Positions 24,691-32,221 of a DNA stretch of 64,000 nt are shown here, one piece after another. This DNA is from Microbacterium sediminis (GTDB lineage: Bacteria > Actinomycetota > Actinomycetes > Actinomycetales > Microbacteriaceae): positions 2,232,001-2,296,000 of the forward strand of contig NZ_CP038256.1 in the NCBI RefSeq assembly GCF_004564075.1, written 5' to 3'. The notes beneath the pieces are model-generated. The model was not told the DNA's origin. It saw only the letters and a list, made by a program, of their open reading frames with translations, and did no database searches. How positions within the stretch are numbered: position 1 is the stretch's first letter; every line of letters starts with the position of its first letter. Both the position numbers and the translations under genes were made by a program.

Positions 24691-26646
24691 TCAGCGCGCG
24701 CGCTTGGCCGCGTACAGGGATCGGTCGGCGCGCTCGATCAGGTCAGCCCCCTGATCGCCCGCGCGCAGCTCGGCCACGCCCCAGGACCACTCCGCATCCG
24801 ACGCGGCCTCGAGCCGCGTCATGATCGATCGCGCCGCCGACTCGTCGGCGCCGGGCAGCAGGATCGCGAACTCGTCGCCGCCGAGTCGGGCCAGCACGTC
24901 TCCCTCGCGCAGGCCGCCGCGCCACGCGTCGACGGCGCTGCGGAGCACGGCGTCGCCGCGCGCGTGCCCGAGGCGGTCGTTGAGCTGCTTGAAGCGGTCG
25001 AAGTCGATGAGCACAAGCGCGAGCGCTCCCCCACGGCGGCCGGCCCGTCGGATCTCCTGCCGCAGCGCCGTGTCGAGCCCGAGGCGGTTGACGGCGCCGG
25101 TGAGCGGATCCTCCGACGCGAGCGCCTCCAGGCCGCGCCGCACCTGCAGCACCATCTCCATGAGGAACCACGCGACGATCACGGCGACGAGGAACGGTGC
25201 CGGGCCGAGGCCCAGGAACGTCCGCGGCAGACCCACGATGATCCCGATGAGGATCGCGACCGTGTACGCGCCGAGAAGGGGGCGCGCCACCCGGCGGCGA
25301 CTGAAGCCACCCACGAGGAGCGCGATCGGCACGAGGCCGAACAGTCCCGACAGCAACGGCGCCGGGCCGAGCGAGACGATCAGGTGCGCGCACGTGATCG
25401 CGGCCAGCACGACGACCCCGCACATCACGATCCAGCGGGGCGCGCGCCGCCCCAGCACTCCGAGCACCACCGCGCCGACGCACCCGAGCAGGGAGTATCC
25501 GATCGCGGCGACGAACTCGGGAGTCGACGCCACCACCGGGAGCGAGAGCAGCCCGTGCAGCGCGGCCAGCATCGCCGCCGCCGTGGCCGCGACCGTGAAG
25601 TGCGTGTGCCGTCGCGGAGCAACGGCACCGGCGCCGGCCGTCATCGGTGTCGCGCGGCGATCGGGCCGGCGCCCCTTGTCCTCGTAGAGCTCGGCATCGG
25701 CGCTGTCGAACAGGTCGCTGGAGTCGATTGACTCGCCGATGGGGACGACGCCGGCGCTGAACGACGAGGGCGATACGGCCCGGACCCGCTCGAGGAGCTG
25801 CCGGGCCTCGCCGATCGACTCGCTCCGCACGATGATCGCGAACTCGTCGCCGCCGATCCGCGCGATCGCGTCGCGACCGCCGATTGCCTCGCGCCAGCGC
25901 GCGACGCACTCGACCAGCAGCCGATCCCCGGCGGCATGGCCTTCGGTGTCGTTGAGCGTCTTGAGCCGGTCGAGGTCGACGATGATCGCGTGCTCCACGA
26001 CGCCCAGGCGCGCCGAACGGTCCAGGTGGTCGCCGAGCCCGCGTCGGTTCAGCGCTCCCGTGAGCGGGTCGGTGAGCAGAGCCGCAGCCAGCTGCTCCGA
26101 CAAGCCGGCGGTGACCTGGAGCGTGTACAGGCACACGGCGATGCCGAGCAGGAGCGGTCCCGCGAACGTGCGCACGACGTCGCCGAGGCCCTCGTTCGCG
26201 AGGGCGGCAGCGGCCACCCCCACGAGCGCGGCGGCCCCGGCGATGGTGGTCGCCACGCGGGGCAATGCCCACGCGAGGTAGGCGAGCAGGAGCGGCATGA
26301 GCACGAAACCGCCCAGCATCGCGCCCGGGTCGCGCGTGACGAGCGTCGATGTCGCGATTCCCGCGGCCAGGAGCAGCCCGATGAACGCCCCCTCCACGCC
26401 GAGCAGTCGCTCACCGCGCGCCAACGCCCAGACCGTGGCCGCGAGGCAGACGCCGACCGTCGCCACGTCCACGCCCGTTTCGACCGGCGAGTCGGTGCCC
26501 AGCACCAGCCGCAGCATCGCGACCAGCGCAACGAGCATCGCGCCCAGGACCGTCGCCGTCGCGAAGACGGAGGCACGCCAGAGCTCCCGCCGGCGAGGCG
26601 CCTTCGCGCTGCGGCGATCGCCGGCTACGGGCGTGGACGACGACAT
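24691..26646 (-). CDS. Membrane protein with two GGDEF domains (TM-GGDEF-TM-GGDEF), copy 2
   Basis: The 651-residue protein repeats the architecture of the gene at 17746-19707: a hydrophobic block (about 25-185), GGDEF 1 (DLDRLKTLNDTEGH, RIGGDEF), a second hydrophobic block (about 345-495) and GGDEF 2 (DFDRFKQLNDRLGH, RLGGDEF). Both proteins end in a near-identical AxxSLYAAKRAR or ADQALYAAKRAR tail. Again only the second GGDEF has an RxxD inhibitory site (REGD). It is a predicted diguanylate cyclase. The GGAGGAGC ribosome-binding site supports the ATG at 26646. It bounds the right side of the GT2/GH18/EAL island and converges on the GH18-like gene. Confidence 0.9.
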   Translation of the reverse strand: MSSSTPVAGDRRSAKAPRRRELWRASVFATATVLGAMLVALVAMLRLVLGTDSPVETGVDVATVGVCLAATVWALARGERLLGVEGAFIGLLLAAGIATSTLVTRDPGAMLGGFVLMPLLLAYLAWALPRVATTIAGAAALVGVAAAALANEGLGDVVRTFAGPLLLGIAVCLYTLQVTAGLSEQLAAALLTDPLTGALNRRGLGDHLDRSARLGVVEHAIIVDLDRLKTLNDTEGHAAGDRLLVECVARWREAIGGRDAIARIGGDEFAIIVRSESIGEARQLLERVRAVSPSSFSAGVVPIGESIDSSDLFDSADAELYEDKGRRPDRRATPMTAGAGAVAPRRHTHFTVAATAAAMLAALHGLLSLPVVASTPEFVAAIGYSLLGCVGAVVLGVLGRRAPRWIVMCGVVVLAAITCAHLIVSLGPAPLLSGLFGLVPIALLVGGFSRRRVARPLLGAYTVAILIGIIVGLPRTFLGLGPAPFLVAVIVAWFLMEMVLQVRRGLEALASEDPLTGAVNRLGLDTALRQEIRRAGRRGGALALVLIDFDRFKQLNDRLGHARGDAVLRSAVDAWRGGLREGDVLARLGGDEFAILLPGADESAARSIMTRLEAASDAEWSWGVAELRAGDQGADLIERADRSLYAAKRAR

Positions 26647-26699
26647 GCTCCTCCGGGGGTCGGGCTGCGCACCTTGTTGCTCTCCAGGGCCGTCGCAAC

Positions 26700-26715
26700 C
26701 GGATAACGTTATCCG
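26700..26715. promoter_or_regulatory. Perfect 16-bp palindrome (candidate operator)
   Basis: CGGATAACGTTATCCG is fully self-complementary with a central CG. It lies 63 bp upstream of the 3-hydroxyacyl-CoA dehydrogenase gene and 54 bp upstream of the divergent double-GGDEF gene, so a bound regulator could affect both. A likely -10 (GAGAAT) for the dehydrogenase gene lies about 30 bp further on. The binding protein is not identifiable here. Confidence 0.6.
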
Positions 26716-26777
26716 ATCGATCCTGGGCCGTCGGTGCGGGAGGAGAATGGTGAGGGACTGTCCAGAAAGAAGGAGTC

Positions 26778-27626
26778 ATGCAGAACCTCACCGTTCTCGG
26801 CACGGGTGTGCTGGGATCGCAGATCATCTTCCAGGCCGCGTACTCGGGCAAGACCGTCGTCGCATACGACATCAGCGACGAGATCCTCGCCAAGCTGCCC
26901 GAGCGCTGGGAGTACCTGAAGCCGCTGTACCTGCGCGACTTGCCGGACGCGACGCCGGAGAAGCTCGACGCCGCCGTCGCGCGGATCCGCGCGACCAGCG
27001 ACCTCGCCGACGCGCTGTCGGATGCGGACATCGTGATCGAGGCCGTGCCCGAGCGCCTCGACATCAAGCGCGACACGTGGGCGAAGGTCTCGGCGGTCGC
27101 GCCGGAGAAGACGATCTTCTGCACCAACTCGTCGACGCTGCTGCCGAGCGACATCGTGGACGCCACCGATCGCCCCTCCAAGTTCCTCGCGCTGCACTTC
27201 GCCAACGAGGTGTGGAGGAACAACACCGGCGAGGTCATGGCGCAGGCCCAGACCGATCCGGCGGTGTTCGAGCAGGTCGCGGGGTTCGCCGAGGAGATTG
27301 GCATGGTGGCGATCCGGGTCAAGAAGGAGCAGCCGGGCTACGTGCTGAACTCGCTCCTCGTGCCGCTGCTCAGTGCCGCCGCGGCGCTGTGGGTGAAGGG
27401 CGTCGCCGACATCGAGACGATCGACCTCACCTGGCGCAAGGCCACGGGCGCTCCCCTGGGCCCGTTCCAGATCTTCGACGTCGTCGGCATGGTGACGCCG
27501 TACAACCTGAACAAGGACAGCGCGGACCCGATCCAGCGGGAGTTCGCCGAGCGGATCAAGAAGGACTACATCGACACCGGCCGCCTCGGTCGCGGCGTCG
27601 GCAAGGGCTTCTACGACTACGCCTGA
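26778..27626 (+). CDS. 3-hydroxyacyl-CoA dehydrogenase (3-hydroxybutyryl-CoA dehydrogenase type)
   Basis: This 282-residue NAD-dependent enzyme has an N-terminal Rossmann motif, TVLGTGVLGSQI (about 5-16), the catalytic histidine context FLALHFANEVW (about 137-147), NSLLVPLLSAAAAL and a C-terminal GKGFYDY typical of the family. It interconverts 3-hydroxyacyl-CoA and 3-ketoacyl-CoA, in fatty-acid or butyrate-type metabolism. The usual acyl-CoA partners are not nearby, so it appears to be monocistronic. A strong AGAAAGAAGGAG ribosome-binding site precedes the ATG, and a long hairpin follows the stop. Confidence 0.92.
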   Translation: MQNLTVLGTGVLGSQIIFQAAYSGKTVVAYDISDEILAKLPERWEYLKPLYLRDLPDATPEKLDAAVARIRATSDLADALSDADIVIEAVPERLDIKRDTWAKVSAVAPEKTIFCTNSSTLLPSDIVDATDRPSKFLALHFANEVWRNNTGEVMAQAQTDPAVFEQVAGFAEEIGMVAIRVKKEQPGYVLNSLLVPLLSAAAALWVKGVADIETIDLTWRKATGAPLGPFQIFDVVGMVTPYNLNKDSADPIQREFAERIKKDYIDTGRLGRGVGKGFYDYA

Positions 27627-27637
27627 CGCAAAACGAG

Positions 27638-27669
27638 GAATGCCCCGGAACCGAGGTTCCGGGGCATTC
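27638..27669 (+). terminator. Terminator hairpin after the 3-hydroxyacyl-CoA dehydrogenase gene
   Basis: GAATGCCCCGGAACC pairs with GGTTCCGGGGCATTC over about 14 bp with a tight loop, starting 11 bp after the stop codon. It can also end the tRNA transcript arriving from the other strand. Confidence 0.85.
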
Positions 27670-27677
27670 GCACACGG

Positions 27678-27751
27678 TAGCGGAGGCGGGACTCGAACCC
27701 GCGACCTCACGATTATGAGTCGTGCGCTCTCACCAACTGAGCTACTCCGCC
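27678..27751 (-). tRNA. tRNA-Met (anticodon CAT), elongator type
   Basis: The minus strand gives a full cloverleaf: acceptor GGCGGAG/CTCCGCT with one G-T pair and discriminator A, D arm GCTC/GAGC, anticodon stem CACGA/TCGTG around CTCATAA (anticodon CAT), and T arm CGGG-TTCGAGT-CCCG. The fully paired acceptor end argues against an initiator tRNA. An Ile tRNA with a modified CAT anticodon cannot be excluded from sequence alone. Confidence 0.93.
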
Positions 27752-27776
27752 GCGCACTGCATCCGTGGATGCTGCG

Positions 27777-27848
27777 AGCCCCGAGTCAGGATTGAACTGA
27801 CGACCCCTTCCTTACCATGGAAGTGCTCTGCCACTGAGCTATCGGGGC
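27777..27848 (-). tRNA. tRNA-Thr (anticodon GGT)
   Basis: The minus strand folds as acceptor GCCCCGA/TCGGGGC, D arm GCTC/GAGC, anticodon stem CTTCC/GGAAG around ATGGTAA (anticodon GGT), and T arm GTCAG-TTCAATC-CTGAC. It lies 25 bp upstream of tRNA-Met on the same strand, so they are probably co-transcribed. Confidence 0.95.
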
Positions 27849-27912
27849 GTGCTGCCCGGTGAAAGGCAACCAGAAGAGAATACCATCTCGCGCGGTCCCA
27901 CACGAACCGGCG

Positions 27913-29313
27913 TCAGTCCCCCTCGGAGGACGATCCGGCGTCCTCGTCCTCGGTCACATCGGCCGCAACCTGCTCCTCCGGGTAGTGGGTGTTGGCCCAC
28001 TGGCGCAGCCACGGCAGCGGATCGACGGTCGAGCCGCCGATGATGATCTCGAAGTGCATGTGGGCGCCGTACGAGCGCCCGGTGTTGCCCGTAAGGCCGA
28101 TGACGTCGCCGACCTTGACGCGCTGCCCGGCGGTCACGCGCAGCGAGTTGTACTGCATGTGCGCGTAGTGGCTCGTGACGAGCTGGCCGTCGATCACATG
28201 ATCGATGTAGACGTTCACGCCATACGCCCCGCCGGACTCGGTGGCGATGCGCACCGTGCCGTCGGCGATCGCCTGAACGGGCGCGCCGTTGCCCGGCACG
28301 AAGTCGATGCCCTCGTGCAGGCGGCCCCAGCGGGTGCCGTAGTACGAGCTGATGCCCACGCCGACCGCGAAGGGCCACTGGATGTCGGCGGTGGGGTCGT
28401 TCGTGAACACCGCGTTGGACACGTTGATGCCCTCGGCAGCAGCGATCTCGGCGAACGTCTGGCTGTCGAACTCCGCGGTGACCTCGAGGGCCTCGCTCGC
28501 GACGTCGGCCGGGGCCACGAAGGCCTGGATGTCGTTCTCGTCCGCCGGCGGCGCGATGCTCGCGGCCGTCGCGGTGGCCGCGGCGGGGTTCTCGCCCTCC
28601 GCGGGAGCGGCGACGGCGCCGACCGGGGTGGTGAGGCCGACGGCGAGCATGCCGACGATGCCCATCACGCCCACCGACGCGACGGCCGTCGTGGCGATGC
28701 GGCGCATGCGGCCGGCGCGCGCGGTGCGACCCTGGGCGACGTGCTCGCCGTCGGCGCGCGGCGCGGGCTGCGGGATGACCGTGGTCTCGCCCGTCGCGGC
28801 GAAGGCGCGCACGGCCTCGAGGAACGGATCGGCGGCCTCGCACGGCTCGTCCTGAGCCTCGGCCTCGGGGGCGGGCTCGGGCGCATCGGCGGGGTCGGCC
28901 GCCGGAGCGTCGGCCTCGGCGGCCGGCTCGGACTCGGGGGCCGAGCCGAACCAGCGGGAGAAGGGGTGATCGGTCGTCGACTCGACGACGATGCTCTCGG
29001 TGACCGCGGAGGGCTCGGGGGTCGGCGCGACCTCCGGGGCGGGCTCGGACTCGGTCGCGGTCTGCGCAGCGGCGGCGGCCGGCTGGACCGACCAGGTCGT
29101 GGTGCGCGCGCTCGCGCGACGCGCGCGGCGGCTCGTGGGGACGACCGTCGCCGGCGTCACATCGACCGGCGCGAGCGCGGTCTCGCGATCGTCGCGGACC
29201 GCCACATCCTGGGTCGTCGGCACGGCCGCCGCAGCCATTGCGGCGATCTGAGCGCGAAGAGCGCGCCGCGAGGCGGGCGCCGGCTGCTCAGCCGTGGGGA
29301 CGTCAGAGGGCAC
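27913..29313 (-). CDS. M23-family metallopeptidase (LytM-type peptidoglycan endopeptidase)
   Basis: The 466-residue protein (from GTG 29313) has a long Ala/Pro/Glu-rich cytoplasmic-type N-terminus, one membrane anchor (about residues 200-225, VASVGVMGIVGMLAVGL) and a C-terminal LytM domain (about 330-445). The zinc-binding motifs are present as LHEGIDFV (HxxxD) and YGAHMHFE (HxH). It should cleave peptidoglycan cross-bridges outside the membrane. The frame stays open for 49 more codons to 29460, but that extension crosses an AT-rich stretch with repeated GATAAC boxes that looks like promoter, so the later GTG is preferred. No clear ribosome-binding site resolves it. Confidence 0.85.
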   Translation of the reverse strand: MPSDVPTAEQPAPASRRALRAQIAAMAAAAVPTTQDVAVRDDRETALAPVDVTPATVVPTSRRARRASARTTTWSVQPAAAAAQTATESEPAPEVAPTPEPSAVTESIVVESTTDHPFSRWFGSAPESEPAAEADAPAADPADAPEPAPEAEAQDEPCEAADPFLEAVRAFAATGETTVIPQPAPRADGEHVAQGRTARAGRMRRIATTAVASVGVMGIVGMLAVGLTTPVGAVAAPAEGENPAAATATAASIAPPADENDIQAFVAPADVASEALEVTAEFDSQTFAEIAAAEGINVSNAVFTNDPTADIQWPFAVGVGISSYYGTRWGRLHEGIDFVPGNGAPVQAIADGTVRIATESGGAYGVNVYIDHVIDGQLVTSHYAHMQYNSLRVTAGQRVKVGDVIGLTGNTGRSYGAHMHFEIIIGGSTVDPLPWLRQWANTHYPEEQVAADVTEDEDAGSSSEGD

Positions 29314-29400
29314 GGGTGTATCAAGTACTTTCGGTCGGATGCCGTGGGGGGCGGCATTCGGGAGCGGGGGCGTCTCGTCATCGACCGTCGGGGTGCGATT

Positions 29401-29428
29401 GATAACGATCAGATAACCCCACCCTAAC
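29401..29428 (-). promoter_or_regulatory. Helically phased TAAC direct repeats upstream of the M23 peptidase gene
   Basis: GATAAC occurs at 29401-29406 and 29412-29417, and CCTAAC at 29423-29428, so TAAC recurs every 11 bp three times. Direct repeats at one helical turn are typical of OmpR/MtrA-type response-regulator sites. MtrA is known to control cell-wall peptidases in other actinobacteria. The link here is an inference. Confidence 0.45.
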
Positions 29429-29502
29429 GGGCACGCCCTGAAAACGCCATCCGACGCCACGCCCGGGTGTTACATCTTTCGAAAAACTCCCCGGGGAGTC
29501 GG

Positions 29503-30300
29503 TCACATCTCCGGAGCGACGGCGGCGTCCAACGCGTCGAAGACGATGGGGCTGGCGGCGACGATCATCGATCGCCCGGTCTCGTCGGCGGGGTGCCAGC
29601 CGATCCGCCCGCCGGCCTCCTGCACGAGCAGCGCGCCGGCCGCGTGATCCCACGGCGCGAGGCCGCGCTCGTAGTACCCGTCGAGGCGCCCGGCCGCGAC
29701 GTACGAGAGGTCGAGCGACGCCGATCCGCTGCGGCGCAGGTCGCGCGCCAGCGGCATGACGCGCTGCAGCACCCCGAGGGCGGGCGCGTGCGTGGCGGGG
29801 TCGTAGCCGAATCCGGTGGCGATGAGCGCGCCCGCCGGTGCCTCGGTCGTCACGCGCAGCGGCCGACCGTCGAGGAAGGCGCCCTCCCCTGCCGCGGCCT
29901 CGAACACCTCGCCGAGCTTGGGCGCGTGCACGACCCCGGCGAGCGCGCGCCAGCTCAGCGGATCGGCGGGGCCCTCGACCACCGCGATGCTCACGGCCCA
30001 CGACGGCATGCCGAACGCGTAGTTGACGGTGCCGTCGATCGGGTCGACGACCCACGTGATCCCGCTGGTCCCGCCGGCGGCGGCCGATTCCTCGCCGAGG
30101 AACGCGTCGTCGGGGCGCTCTGCCGCCAGGCGGGCGCGGATGAGCGCCTCGACCTCGCGGTCGGCCTCGGTCACGATGTCGGCGAGCGACGACTTGCTCG
30201 CCGCGACCGCTACCCCCTCCGCCCGGCGGCGAGCCGCCAGCTCGGCGGCCTCGGCCGCGATCTCTCGGGCGAGCGCCCGCAGGTCCCCAGGAGTCGTCAT
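29503..30300 (-). CDS. Inositol monophosphatase family protein
   Basis: This 265-residue Mg-dependent, Li-sensitive-type sugar phosphatase contains the metal-binding motifs GEESAAAGG (E), WVVDPIDGTVNYAFG (DPIDGT) and the C-terminal APWDHAAGALLVQEAGG (WD-AAG). Candidate substrates are myo-inositol-1-phosphate, histidinol phosphate or 3'-phosphoadenosine nucleotides; sequence does not decide. The ATG at 30300 gives the standard N-terminus (DLRALAREIAAEAAELA). The longer open frame would read through the tRNA-Tyr gene. A TACCGT hexamer lies 7 nt before the start, suggesting a leaderless message. Confidence 0.9.
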   Translation of the reverse strand: MTTPGDLRALAREIAAEAAELAARRRAEGVAVAASKSSLADIVTEADREVEALIRARLAAERPDDAFLGEESAAAGGTSGITWVVDPIDGTVNYAFGMPSWAVSIAVVEGPADPLSWRALAGVVHAPKLGEVFEAAAGEGAFLDGRPLRVTTEAPAGALIATGFGYDPATHAPALGVLQRVMPLARDLRRSGSASLDLSYVAAGRLDGYYERGLAPWDHAAGALLVQEAGGRIGWHPADETGRSMIVAASPIVFDALDAAVAPEM

Positions 30301-30307
30301 GCTCCCC

Positions 30308-30313
30308 ACGGTA
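30308..30313 (-). promoter_or_regulatory. Predicted -10 element of the inositol-monophosphatase gene
   Basis: TACCGT on the minus strand lies 7 nt upstream of the ATG at 30300. A GGGGAGC stretch in those 7 nt is too close to the start to be a normal ribosome-binding site. Confidence 0.45.
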
Positions 30314-30332
30314 TCGACCACAGGTGAACGAA

Positions 30333-30362
30333 AGAGGCCCGCATCCGAAGATGCGGGCCTCT
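30333..30362 (-). terminator. Terminator downstream of tRNA-Tyr
   Basis: AGAGGCCCGCATC and GATGCGGGCCTCT form a perfect 13-bp stem closed by a 4-nt loop. On the minus strand it is followed by a T-rich TTTCGTTC. It lies immediately 3' of tRNA-Tyr and just before the inositol-monophosphatase promoter. Confidence 0.88.
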
Positions 30363-30368
30363 GGTCCG

Positions 30369-30450
30369 TGGTAGGTGAGGGATTCGAACCCCCGAAGGCA
30401 GTGCCGTCTGATTTACAGTCAGATCCCTTTGGCCGCTCGGGCAACCTACC
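30369..30450 (-). tRNA. tRNA-Tyr (anticodon GTA)
   Basis: This is an 82-nt class-II tRNA with a long variable arm. The acceptor is GGTAGGT/ACCTACC, the anticodon stem is TCTGA/TCAGA around CTGTAAA (anticodon GTA), the variable arm is near CGGCACTGCCTTC, and the T arm contains GTTCGAATC. The long variable arm is normal for bacterial tRNA-Tyr. Confidence 0.96.
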
Positions 30451-30543
30451 AGGATGCGCACCCGGCCGACTTGTTCAGCCAACCGGAGGCGCGAACATCA
30501 ATAGTACCTGCTGGCGCCCCGCGGCCGAAATCGCCTCGGCTCG

Positions 30544-31032
30544 TCAGGCGGCCGCGGCCACGCGGGCCACGAAGTCGCGGGACCGGCGGGCGGTGCCGTC
30601 GATCTTCATGTCGACGCTGCCGCGGTACTCGTTCGGCGCCAGCGGCATCGCCAGGCGCACGTTCTCGTGGCACGACAGGTCGGCGCAGATATAGGTGCCG
30701 ACGCTGTTGCCGAGCTCGCCCTCCTCGCCGGCCTTGCGCGCGGTGAACAGCGCCACCTGGTTGCCCGGCTGCATCGTGCGGCAGAGGTTGCAGAACGCCG
30801 AACGAGCCTGCGACGAGCCGGCGGCACGGCGCAGCACGATGCCGGTCGGGCGACCGTCGATCTCGGTGACGATGTAGCCGCGGCCGCGCGAGTGCGGGTC
30901 CGCCCACGCGAGGAAGTCGAGGTGATCCCACTCCGTCAGCAGGAAGTCGTGCGGCATCGCCGCGACGCGCAGCTCGTCCGGGGTGGCGTTGACGAACGAG
31001 TCGAGCACGTCCTGCTCGGTCATCGGTCGCAT
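30544..31032 (-). CDS. FBP (EF-G-binding, FusB-like) C-terminal zinc-finger protein
   Basis: The 162-residue protein has an N-terminal helical part and a C-terminal treble-clef zinc finger with CNLCRTMQPG and a second pair in TYICADLSCHENV. These are the ligands of the FBP_C domain found in fibronectin-binding-like and FusB-type proteins that bind elongation factor G. In actinobacteria such proteins are common and need not give fusidic acid resistance. It is monocistronic, with an AGGAGG ribosome-binding site just upstream of the ATG at 31032 and a TAGACT -10 at 31063-31068. Confidence 0.82.
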   Translation of the reverse strand: MRPMTEQDVLDSFVNATPDELRVAAMPHDFLLTEWDHLDFLAWADPHSRGRGYIVTEIDGRPTGIVLRRAAGSSQARSAFCNLCRTMQPGNQVALFTARKAGEEGELGNSVGTYICADLSCHENVRLAMPLAPNEYRGSVDMKIDGTARRSRDFVARVAAAA

Positions 31033-31062
31033 GGTTCCTCCTGGCCAGTCGCTCCGCCCGCC

Positions 31063-31068
31063 AGTCTA
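31063..31068 (-). promoter_or_regulatory. Predicted -10 element of the FBP-domain gene
   Basis: TAGACT on the minus strand would start transcription near 31056, giving a leader of about 24 nt with an AGGAGG ribosome-binding site. This is a leadered gene, in contrast to the divergent yajQ gene. Confidence 0.5.
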
Positions 31069-31098
31069 CGAACCGCTCCCGCGGCGAGGGCCGACCAG

Positions 31099-31104
31099 TA
31101 GTCT
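31099..31104 (+). promoter_or_regulatory. Predicted -10 element of leaderless yajQ mRNA
   Basis: TAGTCT is followed by GTGGGC (6 nt) and the ATG of yajQ. There is no ribosome-binding site between them. Confidence 0.55.
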
Positions 31105-31110
31105 GTGGGC

Positions 31111-31599
31111 ATGGCAGACAGCAGCTTCGACATCGTCTCCAAGGTCGATCGCCAGGAGGCCGACAACGCGCTCAACCAGGCACGCAAGGAGGTCGAGCAG
31201 CGCTACGACTTCCGAGGCACCGACGCCTCGATCGAGTGGAGCGGCGAGCAGATCCTCATCAAGGCCAACAGCGACGACCGCGCGCTCGCGGTGCTCGACG
31301 TGTTCCAGTCGAAGCTCATCAAGCGCGGCATCTCGCTGAAGAGCCTCGACTCGGGCGAGCCGCAGGCCAGCGGCAAGGAGTACCGGATCGTCTCGAGCCT
31401 GAAGAACGGGATCGATCAGGACAACGCGAAGAAGATCGGAAAGATCATCCGCGACGAGGGCCCCAAGGGCGTCAAGAGCCAGATCCAGGGCGACGAGGTG
31501 CGCGTCTCGAGCAAGAGCCGCGACGACCTGCAGGAGGTCATCCGCCTGCTGAAGTCGAAGGACCTCGACCTCGACCTCCAGTTCGTCAACTACCGGTGA
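31111..31599 (+). CDS. yajQ: YajQ-family nucleotide-binding protein
   Basis: This 162-residue protein matches YajQ along its length: [20 protein letters not shown] at the start, [26 protein letters not shown], and a C-terminal [14 protein letters not shown]. YajQ has two ferredoxin-like domains. It binds tRNA and GTP in E. coli, and a Xanthomonas homologue is a cyclic di-GMP receptor, which is of interest given the GGDEF/EAL genes 5-13 kb away. The ATG at 31111 was preferred over a GTG two codons earlier because it restores the conserved N-terminus and is 6 nt from the -10. Confidence 0.95.
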   Translation: MADSSFDIVSKVDRQEADNALNQARKEVEQRYDFRGTDASIEWSGEQILIKANSDDRALAVLDVFQSKLIKRGISLKSLDSGEPQASGKEYRIVSSLKNGIDQDNAKKIGKIIRDEGPKGVKSQIQGDEVRVSSKSRDDLQEVIRLLKSKDLDLDLQFVNYR

Positions 31600-32186
31600 C
31601 CCCGGCGCTCGAGACGGCGCTGCGGTGCGTCGCCGATGACGCGCGCGCGGGACTGCTCGAGCTGTGGGGGCGCTCGACGGTGGTCGACGAGAACGTCGGC
31701 GCGCCCGTGATCGATCGCGCGCTCTTCGATGCCCTGCACGACGCCGCCGGCATCGCCGCCGCGTTCCCGATCGGCAACGCCGGCGTCGTGCACGTGTACG
31801 GCTACTTCTTCTCAGACGTGCCCACGCCCTACGGCTACAAGCGCGATCGCTGGAACGACGGCGCGCTGGCCCGCGCGCTCGATCTGCCCGCGTCGGCGTT
31901 CCGGCTCGGCGACAGCCCCGACGAGACGCCGCTCGCGCGCGTGACGGCCGCGGCGCTGCCCCTGCTGCGCGAGCCGCCCGCGGGAGCGACGGTGTTGGAT
32001 GTCGCCGTCGATGGCCTCGCCACGCGCGCCGTCGTGAGCGCCGGGACAGACGGCTCGGGCGTGCTCTGCTACGGCGTCGCGGATCGGCTCGTCACGCTCT
32101 TTCCCGTGGCCGACGCCGCCGCGTTCGCGCGCGAGGCGGCGGCCGAGCCGCCTCGGCTGCGCTGGAACGCCGGGCTCCCGGCCTGA
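31596..32186 (+). CDS. Conserved hypothetical protein translationally coupled to yajQ
   Basis: The 196-residue protein starts at a GTG that overlaps the yajQ TGA by 2 bases, so the two are almost certainly co-translated. I do not recognise a family. It has no signal peptide or membrane span. Visible features are a compact aromatic patch, [21 protein letters not shown] (part; about residues 67-87), an acidic [11 protein letters not shown] segment and a conserved-looking [11 protein letters not shown] near the end. Its composition and size suggest a globular cytosolic protein. Function is unknown. Confidence 0.7.
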   Translation: MTPALETALRCVADDARAGLLELWGRSTVVDENVGAPVIDRALFDALHDAAGIAAAFPIGNAGVVHVYGYFFSDVPTPYGYKRDRWNDGALARALDLPASAFRLGDSPDETPLARVTAAALPLLREPPAGATVLDVAVDGLATRAVVSAGTDGSGVLCYGVADRLVTLFPVADAAAFAREAAAEPPRLRWNAGLPA

Positions 32187-32221
32187 ACGCACCGGTCACC
32201 GGATGTTCATCTTCTCGTGAC

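Noticed and set aside
27913..29460. M23 peptidase start 49 codons upstream of the chosen GTG
   Set aside because: The extension crosses AT-rich phased GATAAC boxes that look like promoter, and its translation has no conserved feature. It remains possible and is noted in the feature.
29314..29460. Cyclic di-AMP (ydaO-type) riboswitch before the M23 peptidase gene
   Set aside because: Such riboswitches precede some actinobacterial cell-wall hydrolase genes, but the conserved ydaO core could not be recognised here.
32200..32221. PHO-box-like GTTCATC and GTGACC words upstream of the phn-type operon
   Set aside because: Only the first word is close to the GTTCACC repeat; the second matches 4 of 7 positions, which is not enough to claim PhoP control.
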